From: Chondrosia reniformis
Taxonomy: Eukaryota > Porifera > Demospongiae > Chondrillida > Chondrillidae
Assembly (NCBI GenBank): GCA_947172415.1
Contig: OX359202.1
Coordinates: 126,501-190,500, forward strand
DNA: 64,000 bases
Direction of reading: 5' to 3'
Both the position numbers and the translations under genes were made by a program. The notes beneath the pieces were generated by a model. It had not been told where the DNA came from, searched no databases, and was given only the letters and a program-made list of their open reading frames with translations. Positions within the stretch are counted from its first letter, which is position 1; every line of letters begins with the position of its first letter. This document shows positions 37,701 to 52,700 of the stretch, one piece after another.

Positions 37701-40700
37701 CGAATCTGTTTACCAAGAAGAAAGTAAAGACATTAAATCTCCACCTATCACTCAAACCTCAACACACACCTCCACTGGATGTGAGCTGCACACTCTCCAG
37801 AGCAATGGTGAAGGACCCTCCTGCCGAGAGGAAGGCGTCTGATGAAATGGGCAGAATGACCTGCTTTTCTACCTCCTCGGGCACAAAGTCCACAGTGACA
37901 GGGCTGGCAACATAAGAGGCATCCGGTGCCTAGATACACCAATCAGATCACAGCTACATTGCAGGTGTGAGATATGTATTATGTCCATACCTGGTCATAT
38001 GCGATGGATATGGTACAGCGCACTGTTCCAAAGTCACCCAATTCCCTTAAAATTGTAACATTGAGATTCCTTGATATGCTTGGGGTGGTTGTCGTGGTTA
38101 CAGCTGCTTGGCTAAGAGCAAACTCACCATATGGTACGTTGTTTGCTCTAAAAGGTTATCACATGTACATGTATGGAGTTCAACCTCATAACATTAACCA
38201 GCAGGACTCAATGGTATATGCAATACCTTACCTGACAGAGAAGGCTGAGGTAGTTCTGGTGTTATCAATGGTGGCTCCTCCGCTAGCAGACGTCAGACGC
38301 ACTTGGAAGGATTCCTCTAGCTCTGGAATTCTGTCTGGCAGGAGGTTTAGGGTAATGTTTACTCTTATGGTGCCTGTTGTCATGACAACTGAACCATTGA
38401 CTGGAGATATGTCAACTGATGTGTCTCCAATACTGATCACCTCAAAGAACACCTTTATACAAGAATAGCAACGGTTAATACAGAAATGTCCTCAATACAG
38501 CTATAAAGTAAACCTGTATACGTAGTATTCCCATAACATACACCTATGTATGTATAAAGAATACCTCAGTCATTCCCAAAGCCCCCTCTGATCTGCTGAC
38601 TGGAAAGTACAAACTGGTGGCCTCTTCTCCTTCCACAAATACCCTCGGATCCAGTGCCTCTCCAGCAAACCCAATGACCCCAAAAGGCATTCCTTGTTGA
38701 GTGACAGTGATTCTAGCTGGGGCTGCCGGGTCGAACACGGCTCCTCCAGAGGCAGCTATGAAACTGACCAGAAACAGTTCTTCCGGTTCAGGATCATCAG
38801 TTGGAAGGATCCACACTCTTATCCTCCCAGAGCTGAGGAGATAGGTCACACAAAGTACATCACTAAGCCTTGGCTGATGACAGCATACATTACCTCTGTC
38901 CATTGGTGAACACAAACAGCCCCTGTAGAGTTGACTGATCTATATCTTGTACCTCCATTCCAGGGTCTGGTCCAGTAACTCTCCATTGAATGCTCACCTC
39001 GCGATTCAAGTTGACTGTCCTGATAACTTGTAGGCTTAACAGTCTTGCTCCCTCTGCTGAGGTCGGATTGTCCACAACGATACCAGTCAGCTCTTCTTCC
39101 CCAAAGGAGATGAGACCTCCTGGTGAGTCACTGGCAGCTATGACAATTGTTGCAATGGTAACATCACCAAGTGTAGCTCCATTGTCAGCATCAAGGATCT
39201 GAATGGTAAACTGTTCTTGGAGTTCAGCGTCGTTGTCATTCACAATAGGAATGGAGATGATTGCTGATGAGACTTCCGGTGGAATGACCAGCGTTTGGAT
39301 GCCAGATCCACCTTGATAATCTACACCATCTCCAACGGCCGAGCTTTCTGTTAAACGATAGTCAACAGAAATGGTGCCAATAGTCCCCCCTGATCTGGTA
39401 ACATTGACAGATAAGGTCTCTCCTTCAGAGACGCGATACATGGTTGAAGAGAGACTGATGACTCCCCTTGCATCATCATTTTCATCTATTATAACCTCAA
39501 CTACACGATTCTCTCCCAAAGATGGTGAAACATCAATATCTGATGATCCATTGTAGCTAAAAGTGCGCCCAAAATTTGGTGAGTTTAACAGCTCCACAGC
39601 CAGTAGTTGTAACTGGAATGCTTCAGCCCTCTCAGGAATTGCATCATCAGAGATTCTGACAATGATATTGGCACTGACTGTTGTGTCATTAAATGTGAGA
39701 GCTGGAACAAGGGGATATACAGTAGGACATTCTTAGTAAATAAAATGGAAGGATGGAAATGGGACACTTACTGGAATATGGTATTGTGTAATCTTCATTC
39801 AGTATTGCTTCATCTTCAATAGAAGTGTAGGTGACTCTAACAGTGCCATGAGATCCAAAGTTGCGCAATACTGGTACCCCGACCTGTCCCACTGACTCCT
39901 CAACCGGAATTTGGAAAGGTTGTCCAAACTGGAAGATGCCGTGAGGAAAGTCGCTAGCTCTCACAAATATGGGAATTGAGGAAGCATCAAAATTAATGCG
40001 AGCCTGTCCAGCTGTGACCAGCACCAAGTTATACATGGCTGCCACTTCGGGAGAGCTGTCACTCAGCGTCTGTGAGGGAGAGGGAGGCCATTAAATACTG
40101 CTGCTACACATGCACACATCACATGAGACAGACCTGTATCACAATATCAGCTACTTCCTGTTGGTCTTCAAACACAACCTGACCAGTGCTGGATTGGAAT
40201 GTGTTGACGTCAGCCGGAGTCAACTCCCACATAACAAGAGCAGTTCCAAATGTGCCACCACTCCGATGCAGCCTGAACCAACAACATTACATGAAACACT
40301 TTAGGTACATTGTACTGTAACTGACCTCGCATTGACTGTCTCTCCTTCATTGACCACAATGCCTTCAGGGTAAGGATCAAACGCAACCACTCCAGAAGGA
40401 TCATTGCTGGCTAGGATTCCTAAGTTGGCCTGACTTGTACCAAATATTCTACCTCCATTTGTTGCTGAAACAAGGGTGATTGTAAAAGCTTCAAATTCTT
40501 CTGCTTCTCCATCCCCAAGAGCCCTTATTGTCAAGGTCTGTAGAGTCACATTCTCAGGAAACACTAGAGTGCCATTTACAGGAAACAGGTCTCCCTCGGC
40601 AACAGGCCCCACCTCCCAATACACCTCGACCTCTCCTATCATACCACTGGATCGTCTGACAGTGAAGGTAGCAAGACCTTCAGGGTCTTCTGGAGTAATA

Positions 40701-43700
40701 CTCTCTGCCAAAATGACCTGTTAAATACGTATACAGGATTAGTGAAGACCATTCAGCAGTTAATGAGAGCATGTTTTGTATACTTACAACTGTACTGCCT
40801 ATGAATTGGAATACACCATTGATGTCATCACTTCTTAAAATAGTAACAGTAGTCACGACATCATTTCCTAGACGTACACCACCATTTCCAGACACCAGCT
40901 CTACAGTAAAGGTCTCTTCCAGTTCTGGTTCCAAATCATTAACAATGGGAATGGGAATGAAGGTGGTAGTCTAAAGAAAATAAAAATGGTAGTTCTATAT
41001 TGACTCGTTGTAGCCTAATATGGTATGAGGTGGGATGAATACATGCTTCCAAATATGGCTATGTATCCTTATATGGTATGATGTGGGATGCATGCATACT
41101 TCCAAATATGGCTATGTATCTTAATATGGTATGATGTGGGATGCATGCATACTTCCAAATATGGCTATGTATCTTAATATGGTATGATGTGGGATGCATG
41201 TGCATACTTCCAAATATGGCTATGTATCTTAATATGGTATGATGTGGGATGCATGCATACTTCCAAATATGGCTATGTATCTTAATATGATATGATGTGG
41301 GATGCATGTGCATACTTCCAAATCCTGGAAAGTGACCACTCCACTATCTGTTTCATAGTCCACTCCATTTCCTAAAGCGCTGCCTTCCGTTGCTCTCCAA
41401 GAGACACTAACTTGACCAAAGGAGCCTCCAGTTCTCACCAAACCCAGCCTCAGTACTCTCTCAATCTCATTAACATGGACCGTACCATCACTCTCCTGCA
41501 ACCAGACACATGTATGTATGTACATAAGGAATAATTAAAGTGATAATTAAACCACAAGTATTCATTTGCAAACATCAAAGAGGTGAAGACATGAAAGAAG
41601 CAATTGCTGGATATTGAAGCCAGGACAGCTTCTTATGACCACCAGTGCTCTGCCACTGAGCTATAATTGCCACAGCAATGCTTCATTCATGTTCCTCCTC
41701 TTACACTAACTACAACTAAGTAATTAGTAATTTTGATTAGTTGCCATTCACACTAATTAGTGGTGATTTCAATTATCAGTATATAATCAGTGCATGAGTG
41801 CCTCAGGCAAGTGAAGTACCTTTTCCACAGCAAACTCCACTACACCATTACCATCATCGTTTGTTGCTATGACTACTGTAACAACCCCATTGCCAACTCT
41901 CGGAGAGTTCAGAGCAGGGTTCTGTGACACACTCCCATTTGCAAGCTGCACTTGAGTGATGTTGACATAAAACTCCTCTCCCACCTCAGGTTCCTCATCA
42001 CCATGGATACCAACTGCTATTGTGACAGAGGTGATGCCATCCTCCATCAGTCTGGTCCCATTTGAGGGTAGGTAGTCCTCATCAGGTGAGGCCCTGCTCC
42101 TCTCTGCTCCAGTCGTCTTCATCCCTGTGGTGTATGAGACCTCGACAGTTCCGGCTCTTCCAAACTCTCTAATGATGGTCAGTTGAATGCTGCTAAGCTC
42201 CTCCTCCTCTGGTTCTGCCACTTCAACAGTACTTGCAGACCATGTGAATACTCCATAAGGGTCATCATTGGCGAGGGTAGTGATGACGGCAACATTGGAG
42301 GAGCCGATAATGGCACCCCTATTAGGATCACCACTGGATCCAACTCCATTCTGCAGGACCTGGTGGAGTAGAAGTCTGGTCAGTTCATTCAGCTCTGGGT
42401 CATTGTCAGATGTGATGAAGACAGTCACGTTGGCTGTAGTGATACTGTCTGGGAAGATGACACTCTCGCTTGACAGTCTGACCTCGTTGGTCCCATGGTC
42501 ACCTTCCAACTCTAGAGATACCTCAACTATTCCTTCAGTTCCTTCCAAACGCTCAACTGTCACAATCACTTCAATGTCAGAACTATCTTCCTCTATGACA
42601 ATTGACCTTGACATCTATACACCACACGTACACAACACATTCCTGAAAATACTTTATAAACAACCGTCAAAGAGCAGCATACCTGAGCAATCTGAATAAC
42701 ACCATGAGCATTATCATTAGTTGCTATGACAACCTCAGTCCTCCCCCGGCTCCCTATTGAAGCTCCTCCAGTTGGATTTGTGAGCTCAATTTCAAAGAAC
42801 TCGTCAAGTTCAGGCAACCGATCGTCCACAATATTTACATAGACAGTGTGGACGCTCTCAGATGAATCAAACTGCATCGTACCACCACTGAATACAAGGA
42901 GTGCATAACATTGGTAAACCCCAATTACATAATACTGGAAGAAATAGCACTATATACATAGATTGTATTATAAGTCAAAAATGTATACCTTATATATGTG
43001 CACCATCCATATACTATGTTAGTGTGTGTGGAGGTCTTTGACAAAATCACTTGTTTTGACACATGAAATCAAATGACAAATAAACCCTTTAGCAACTACT
43101 GTATATAAAACTTACTCAGCGATATAATCAGTCATGTTTGGAGTGAACACTGTCTCTCTGTAAAGCAGCTCCATGTCTGTGTTTGCTGTTGTTATGGCAA
43201 CGTAATTAACTCCACCTCCACTGGTGAATGCAGCAGCACTAGAGGCTTGTGGTAGGGTAAAGTGAGGATGCAGAGAGAAGCGGCCATCTTGTTGTTGAAC
43301 ATACCAGAGGGCACTAGAACTAGACTGGGCAACAATCAAGTTCACTACAAACACAAAATGAACTGAAATAAATTAAATGGTAAAAATCTTTCTATTTAAC
43401 TACATTTTCAATCTCTCAATGTTCTATTGTTTGTACATAATCTTAAAATTACCCTCAACATGAAATAGTGTGTCCACAACATTTCCAGATACACTTACCA
43501 TATCCCTGTCTGTAGAAGATCTCAATGTCAGTGCTGCCAACGGTTGCTATGGAAGTGAAGAGCGTGTCTGCTATCAGAGATGTGGAGGAGAAGGTGTGGA
43601 TATTTACATCAGTGCTGGGACTGGATACAGCAACATAGCCGTCTCCTGTTGAACTGGTAAAGTATTCAACATCAGAGGCAGAAGACGTAGAGAAGTGTCC

Positions 43701-46700
43701 TTTGAGATCAAACTCCCCATCTTCCCAGGAATACACAGGAGATCTGTCATCACTCTCACTGACTGCCACCATGAAGAGGGTGGAGTTAGCAGTAAAGATG
43801 GCCACCGCTGATGGTGATTGAAGTGACACCTCTTGAGATGTAACAAACGTGGATCCAGTCCAAAGGTAGATGAGAGAATTAGTCTGAACAGTGTCTCCCT
43901 TGTTGGATAACAGGAGATGAAGTCCAGATATACCAGACCGTGTTGGAGCTGCGAAGAAGGCAACATCACTTGCTACATTAGTCTCCAGTGATTGTAACTA
44001 ATGGAAGGAATAAAAGTTAAATTTATCAACAAATTCAAGTCCCTCGTATGTACATTAAGTATGTGTATATCCTGCACTGTTGGATAAATAGTCAAACTCA
44101 AGCCAAAAACACCTATCACTTATCTAGTACTGTTTAAATGAATAATTGATTGGAATGTTAGTAGACCATTTGGACGCACCACTACCAGGCTCTGATCCAC
44201 TAGCTCATAGACCGTGGAGTCGCCTTCACTGTTAGCAATAGCTAGGACTGTATGGTTATCACTGAAAGTGTAGGAATCTGCACTTTGAGCTCCAAATGTT
44301 GAAATTGTCTGTGTAAGTACAAACGTGCCCTTCCACTGGTACAGTCTTGAGGTTCCCATGGCAACACTACTCAGCAGCAACAGATACTCATTGCCAGTAG
44401 CATCAGTAAAGTAGTGCCACATCTTAGACTCGTTGAGAGCAGGAAACATTTGTGATGTCGCAAGGAAGGGTGTTGTACCTCCTGACAGAGCAACAGAAGA
44501 TGGAGGAAATTAGTGAATAAAACTATCCTTCTGAGCAACTGTATTTACAACTAAGTTAGGCCACTCTGGATATGTACGAATAATCTAGTGTACCACAATG
44601 CACCTGTGTCGTCTTGAGCTGTGTCTGGAGTTGTGCTCCAATCAACTGTGACAGAGCCAAATGTGCCAAATGAGCGTTTTATCTGGAGTCCCACCACTCC
44701 AACATTCTCCTCAATTCTTAAAGAGGGCGTGGCAGGGGAGGAGACTGGAACAATCTCAAAGAGCCCATAAGGATCTTGATTGGAGGAAATGGTAACCATA
44801 GCGACTGTGTTGGAGTCAGCAAGTCTTCCCAGTACAGGGTCCATCAAAGTAACTTGAAAGGTTTCAGTTAGTTCAGGAATCTCATCCATTACTGCAGTCA
44901 AAACTAAACTCTACAAAAAGAAAATGTTACAATACAAAGTGTGTATTACAGGACCTTTGTGTGGTAACATGTACCAATATTTACCTGTTGTGTGACCCCA
45001 GGGGGAAATACAATGACTCCACTCGACTGACTTATGTCATCTCTTCCTGCAGTGTCGACTTGATATGGAACAGACACTTCTCTGATGGCTCCTCCCATCC
45101 TCTGTACACTCAAACGAGCGACTACAAGAAAGACAGTTTAGTTAAGTTTACAACATCTGCAAAGGAGAACATGGCTGTACGTCTGGTGACTAACTGTTAT
45201 CTTCTGTTGTGACAATTCCTGCCTCCTCCAGAGTTGTGTTGAGTGAGTCCACAGTATAGGAGAATATCCCATAGGCCTCATCACTGTTTGCTATGGTTAC
45301 GGTTACTGGGGGAACAGTAAGAATACATTAGCACACCTCACAAGCTGTCACTGTCCTTTACATGTACATCTAGTCACTACCATATAAGGCATGTAATACT
45401 TCTGTACCAGCAATACAGTGTCAGTATACATTGCTTACTTTCATTCGGGTCTCCCAAGACAGCTCCTCCTTGTACATTAGTCAGTCTCAACATGAACAGT
45501 TCATCGTCTTCTGGCATTGCATCATCAGTTAGGGAGAATTCAATGAACATTTCAAATTCCTCATCTTCAAATATCAGCTCCTAGAGACCAAATTAATAAA
45601 TATGGGATGTGCCCCCTATAATTGTTGCCTTATAATCCTTACAGTTTCCTGAAAGGTAAAATCTACTCCACTTCCGCTTGCTCCCATTTCTACCAGGATG
45701 ACTTCTACAGTGACCCTGCCAAACCTGCCGTCTTCTCTAAGAACAAGCAGCATCATGTTTATGTCTTCCTCAAACACTGTCAAGTTACTGTACTGAAACA
45801 CCAGTTCTCCCTGGGGGTTGTCGTTGGGTGGGATTGTAATGGTAACTGTATTTCTAGCTCCCAAAAAGGGAGGACTTGAAGTGTTACTGGAGTTAACCAG
45901 TTTAACAGAAATGAGAACCACATTAAACCTCTCTTCCAACTCTGGAATGTCATCCTTTAGGAGAGAGAGAGGGAGGGAGAGGGTGTTAGATGGAGAGGGG
46001 GTAATGCTTAATAGTTGGTATTTCAGCATTATTATATGTGTAATGCACAAACGTACATCAATGATTGGAACTGGAATAGCTTTGGACCCTTCTTCATTTA
46101 GTATTATTACTGAAAATTCACCGCCTTGAAAGTCCTTCCCAACCTCAGCACTGCCATTACCCTCTGTTCTGTATCTAACCTCAATATCACCTAAATACAC
46201 ACAACAGACATTGCAGTGCTCACTGGATGACTATGATGCAATCAGCAGCTGTGTGTCTCACCAAATGTCCCAAACTCTCTCACAATGGTCAGTTCAGAGG
46301 AGCTCTCTTCAGAGACATTCACTGACTCTGACCCCATTTGGAATTCAACTATACCATGCGGGCTGTTGCTGGCCTCTATTGTGATGGTTGCCATGGTATC
46401 AGTATCACTAAGAATGGCTTGACCACTGGGTGCTACATCAGGACTGACGGTGCGGACGGCAGTGAGTGAGAGAACATACAGTTCAACAAGCTCCGGCATT
46501 CTGTCCTCCACAACGTTGAAGGTAATGTTGGCATGAGAGGACTCCTACAGCAAATGAAAGACTTGTGGTTTCATATCACCTAGATATAAAACTTTACTTA
46601 CATCTTCAAAGATAGCTGTTCCAGAGCTATTCATGAACTCTTTAGTAACATTAGGTCCACCTGTAATGGTCCAATCCACCTCCACTACTCCTTGCATGCC

Positions 46701-49700
46701 CACCGTGCGCTCAGCATGCAACACAACCTCTTGACCTACAAACCAGGAGAACAAAAATTACTAAACTCTTGGAGTGCTGTATCAATAGTAGTAGTTACCT
46801 TCACTTAGGACAGCTGCTCTGGACTCAAGGGCTAATCTCACAATACCAGCAGCATTGTCGTTGGCTTCTATCACTATGGCAACCCTCTGTCCTCCATCTT
46901 CAGCTACTGCAGCTCCCCCAGAAGCATTCACTAGTGTCAGAATGATAGTCTCATCTCGCTCAGGGAGAGAATCTGATAAGATTTCCAAAATGATACTCTT
47001 TCTAGTTTCTCCTTCCAAGAATATCAGAGAGAAGTCGGGAGCTGTAAAGTCTTCATTTTGTGTGGCAGTTGAACCTTCTGGAGACCATAGGACCTCGACC
47101 CGCCCATTGGCCCCGCCCCTCCTCTCAACAGTCAGGGAGACGGCAAAATTTTCATTCTCTGGTACACTCCTAGTTTGTTCTCCAGAAGCAGTAAAGATGA
47201 AGAAGCGACCGTTAGGGTCATCACTGGGAACAATCCTCACCCACACATAATCAGGCTCTCCAACTGGCAGCATCACTGAAGAGTCTGCTTCAAGAGCAAC
47301 AGTTTGGACTGACAGGATTCGAACTACAAAATACTCTTCAAACTCTGGCAGGCTGTCGTTATTGATGCTCAAAGGAATGCTACCCATGTTGTTGCTATCA
47401 TCAATGATTATATTACTGCTGGCAACAGGAGTGAAGTCACTGGGTGAGGCTTGCTGCATCTCAAAAGGTCTAACCTGAGTAAACAACACGATTAACTGAA
47501 CTAAAGCTATCGGGTACAATTTGGTGTGCATGATATTCGCAACACTCTGAAAGCATCGCATCACATCAGGCGACCTTTATTCTAAGGGCATGTGGTCAAA
47601 CTAAGACTACATATTACATGCAACTATTGACCTTTCATTCTAAACTCCATTATTCAAGCCTACGTAATTCACATTATTAACATACTGTATGCACATACGT
47701 ATATAAGTGAAGGAGTTTAATCATTCAAAACTCACTCTTGCTACAAGTTTGTCATAGACCATTGATCCAGTCTGCGTGACTCCACTGCTGCTGGTAGAGG
47801 AGGACAGTCGGCAGGTGGGCGGAGTGTTGCCATTCACATTAAAGGACATGCAGGCCCTGTCCGAGAGGCACAGCTCAGCACATTCCATTGTCGGGTTACT
47901 AGTCGTGGCAGCCTGGCTCCTGTAGACCACCCCGTTGGGGAGAGCGGTGGAGGGGATAGTGGCAAAGTAGTCTGTGGGCGGAGTGCCGTCAGCTGTGGCC
48001 AGATCTGATATATCAATTTGTTCAATTGCATAAGTGACTCTAACTTGTCCAAATGTCCCACGTCTAACAAAGAAATCTTTATCTTCACCACTCACTACAT
48101 CACACAATGACATTGACATACCTTCTGAGGACTTTTAGAGAAGAATCAGTTTCATTGATATCAACATTGTCAGCCTCAAATTGGACAATTCCGTTTGGAT
48201 CATCATTGGCAGGAATGCTTATCTGTGCTGTATTCTCGGATCCAATGGCAGCTCCACCAGTTGGACTGTGCAGTTCAATCTCGACCACCTGGCAGGCAGT
48301 GACATGTAAACTTGCTTCATATCAGAACAAACACTGTACATTACACATACTAGTTTATTAATATACTAAGGCTGCCTATCCATACAATATAAATAGCCTG
48401 TCCATACGACATGTACGTACGTGCATACCTCCAGCTCTTCTGGAAGATCGTCTGCTATCAGGTTGACAGTGAAGGACTGTTGACTGACACTGGACAGGAA
48501 GGACAGTGAACCTGACAAGGGGAAGACATCGGAGCTGTTAGTCCTCCACTGCACTTCCACCACTCCAGTGAGGCCTCCCCTCCGGTCCACCACAAGTGTT
48601 ACAGCTGTACTACCAGACACAGGTTCCTCAACCAGCTGGTTCCTACTGGCAACAGAGAACTCTAAATATAGTAGAAAGACATATATGTACTTTATAAATC
48701 TATTATATATATATACTGTAAGACACATCTGATCAACTTTACAGTCACAAATCAATACCCACCAAATCTTCCATTTGGATCATCATTTGATAATATGGTT
48801 ACTGTTGCCATGGTAACAGTTCCTAGTCTGCCTCCCTCAGTTTCACCAGTTAGGCGTACTACAAAGTCCTCATCAAACTCAGCCAGTGAGTCATCAATGA
48901 TGTTCAGTGGTAGGGCAGCTCTGTCCTGCCTCTCAGAGAGTGTCACTTGGCCTCTTGAGGGAGCATAGTCAGCAACAAGGGCAGACCCGGAGAGAACCTC
49001 AAAGTCCACAGAAACAGAGCCAAAGGTGCCTCTCTCTCTGATGATGAAGAGAAAGGCAGCACTGGATGGCTCTGTAGTGCTGACGGCACTTGAGGAGAGG
49101 GAGAGGACACCTCTTGCATCATCATTTTCAGAAATAACAATTTCACCAAACTGGCCGTCACTTGGAATTCTAGGGTTAACAGAATCTAAACGGAAACAAA
49201 TGAATCTCAAAAGATCTTCTACTACTTGACTTGTATATACGTAGTGTACATATGTATGTATTGTATCAATAATCCAAGTGATAATCAGAGAGCTGTTAAT
49301 TAGATACTGTATGGATGTGTAATAGACCTACCATTTGTAGAGAGAGGTACACTCAACAAGATGGCGTCAGTCAGTTTGAGGTAAACTGATTCATCGATCT
49401 CTGGTTCATTGTCCATTTGAATTGAGATAATGATGTGTTTGAAGGACTCTCCATCTTCAAATACAACACTAGCACTTTCCACTGACTGAAAATCACTCGG
49501 AGAAGCAATGCTATTGAACCAGGAGGACCAGACAGGTCAACACAAACAAACAAAGCTGTGTTTATGGAACACATTGTCATACAATATTAACACGATCAAG
49601 TGACCAATTAAATGTAATTGTTAATGTCAGATTTACCTTTCATTTCTGGTTATTGTGTTGCGAATACTTTGTGGAAGATTGCTTGGATCAAGCGTTTGAT

Positions 49701-52700
49701 AAAATACTTCAACTCGTCCAGTTTGACCAAACTCTCTGATAATTGTAAGAGTAACATTTTCCTCGTCTTCTTCTACTCTGACAGGTCTTGAGGAGGCAGC
49801 AAAGACAAAGCTGCCGTAAGGATCATCGCTGGCCTCCACAGTCACTGTAGCATCTCTGTTGGTTGAGCTCAGCGCTCCATTGGACACAGAGGTCAGACTA
49901 ATTACAACTGGTTCAGCAAACTCTGGAAACTAGTTTGAAGAGTTGAATAAGTGGATGTTAACTATACGACGAGATTATTAAGTGTTCACTCACAGTGTCA
50001 TTCACAATAGTTATAGAGATGATTTCGAGTGACGCTTCCTCCAAAAAGGTCACCTCTCCTGCGCTAGGGTTCACATCCATGCTGTAGTTCCCATGGGCCT
50101 CCCAGTACACCGTTACGTTGCCAAGCAACCCACCCACTCTCTGAACAGTCAGTAGCACAGTCCTGTGTTCCTGTGCCAGTACAGAGACACTGTCATCAGT
50201 GAAGGAGAACACACCATAGGCATCATCGCTAGGCAGAACGGAGACAGTGATTCTCCTTCCAATGCCCAAAGAAGGGGGTTCTGGTACTAGAGGAAGCATT
50301 AAAAGAGATTTAATGGAGGAGAATAGGAGATAAGATTTGGTGGGAGAATCCTTGCTTACCTCCACCTGGATTATTTAGCTCAACTGTGAAATACTTTTCA
50401 AGCTCTGGAGCTAAATTGTCAATGATGTCAACTGTAATTGTCTTTGATCTTTCATCTCCACTAAAGGTCACTGTTCCAGCAGCTGATATATAGTCCACTC
50501 CATTCAGTGCACTGCCATCCACCGTCTGATATTCAACACTCACACTACCCACTAGCCCTTGGGCTCTTACAACTGTTACCATGGCAACACGGATCTCCTC
50601 TTCCACAGTCAGAACAGGCTGTACTGTGAGTGGTGGAGTAGTGCGATCCCCAGGCATAGGGGGTGGGGTCATGGTCCAAAACTGGATCAGTCCATATGGG
50701 TCGTCACTTTCCTCAACCATTAGACTGGTCTCAGAGGCTGAACCATCGATCCCTGCTCCACTGGTGGCTGTAGTCTCCTTCTGAGATCCACTGACAGCCA
50801 CGCCCACCAGCGAGACAACAAAGTCCTCAGACAGTTCTGGTTGGGTATCATCAGTAATGTTGAGATATAGCAGCTGAAGAGTTGATTGGACAAGTAATAC
50901 AGTACATACATGTGAATAGCTAGGAATATGATCACAGAACATACGTATGTACATTATACAGTATACAGCTATAGCTCTGGAGAGGGACTGTTAGTAGTGC
51001 TCCAGGTTTTCGTGTTTTTCTGACCTTTTCCATCTCCATGGGTTCAAACTGGATCTGACCTCTGTCTTGTTCAAAGTCTGCAGTTGCTGGAGTACTGTTA
51101 TTGTCTGGCATTGTCACCTCCCATGTGACAGTCACATGACCATTAAGTCCCTCCCCCCTAACCACCCTGACTCCCCAAGCAGTGCCTTCCTGTGAAGTTC
51201 CGTTGGAGAGTGGTTCACCAAATCTAAAGAGACCGTTACTGAAGTCACTCTTGAGGACTGTCAGAACTGACTCGGCAGTTCCATTGCTCTTCACTTCTGC
51301 TCCACCAGAAGCAGCAACAAGGGAAATGGTGAACCTTTCAGCGGGCTCTGCTATTCCATCATCCACTGAGGTCACGTTGAAAGTGGCTGACATGACATCT
51401 TCCTCCAGCGACAGGTAGCCAGAGATAGGAGTAATGTCTGCAGCTACATCATCAGCTGCCAAAATGGATACTTCACTGCAGGAACATGAGGCACTGATCA
51501 AAGTAGTATATATATATATATATTTATATACATTCTGAGGGGAATACCCTTCAGTCTACCATGCAGCTGCTATACTGAGGGAAGTACTCCCAGTTCCTAC
51601 ATACTGACTTAAGATGTTACCTTGAAGAGAGAGGATCGCTGTACATTCTGACATCTTGGAGTACACCTTCAAAGTCATCGTTCTGCCATCCTCCCACGTA
51701 CACAATACCACCAGGTTGGTCATTTAGTTCCTCTTGCACTGATATGGATTCCAGGAGGGATCCATCAAGATAAAACAACACGTTGGTAGAGTTGATCACG
51801 GTTGCTAGGTGATGCAGGTTTCCGTCAAGCAGTATTGCAGAACTGATTGCTGTACTAGCAGTAACTTGCCCACTCTAAGAGAAAGCAGATAACATCATTG
51901 TAAGGATGCATCCGTGCAGTACAAGACTTACTCCAACTGTGGCTGGTTGAAAGAGGAAAACGGCAGCAAACAATGTCCGCAGCTCCAGTCCATACAGCAA
52001 TTCTCCATTGAGCACTTTGGCAATCAAATAGCCTCCATCGCTGGCTAGGTTTGGCCTCAACCACAAACTGTGGAACAAGCAACGAGCAGGTGACATTATT
52101 ACTAATGCTATACTTCACTGACATCACGACATATGTATACCATCAGTAGTATATAGTATAGTATATATAGTATCAAGATATATGTATACCATCAGTAGTA
52201 TATAGTATAGTATATACAGTATCAAGATATATGTATACCATCAGTAGTATATAGTATAGTATATACAGTATCAAGATATATGTATACCAGAACACACACC
52301 TTATGGTGAAACCATCGTTAACATCACCAGGCAGCAGCTGATCTGTAGAGGCCACTGCAACATTGGAATTACCATCAAACTGGAGAGCTATTGTATCAGT
52401 TGTTGGACGAGGAGCCACTGACACCACCCCTCCACTGTACTCCCCTTGCAGGAGGAGGTCCACCAGAGGCGAAGAGACCCCACTTCCTTCCTTAAAGGCC
52501 TCCCAAAGTACCTGGTGAAATATGGGACATGGTGAAGCAACTCACTAACACACAAAGACTAGAGGTTTGAACTAACTGTTATATTTCCAAAGTTTCCCCT
52601 TGTTCTTTCTACTGTCAAGGTTGCTGTATCTGCAGTCTGGTTGCCGGAAGGAACATCTTCAGCCACGTCCAACAGTCTGGAACTTGACACAAACTGTATC

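Larger units (their letters stand above)
34790..42900 (-). other. ADGRV1: ADGRV1: membrane-proximal Calx-beta array (about 15 domains)
   Basis: Linkers include TNDNAHGVIQI, ANDDPYGVFTW, TNDDGNGVVEF, RSDDINGVFQF, ASNDPSGVVAF, ASDFPHGIFQF, ENDDARGVISL, ASDSPGGLISF, GMPFGVIGF, VEPFGVIRLG and VDDEGGSGTFRF. The last units (about 35-36 kb) are degenerate. Confidence 0.83.

Noticed and set aside
41590-41670. Functional tRNA gene on the - strand
   Set aside because: The D-arm and acceptor stem look right, but the anticodon stem does not pair and a second degenerate copy with a shared tail exists, so a SINE is more likely.
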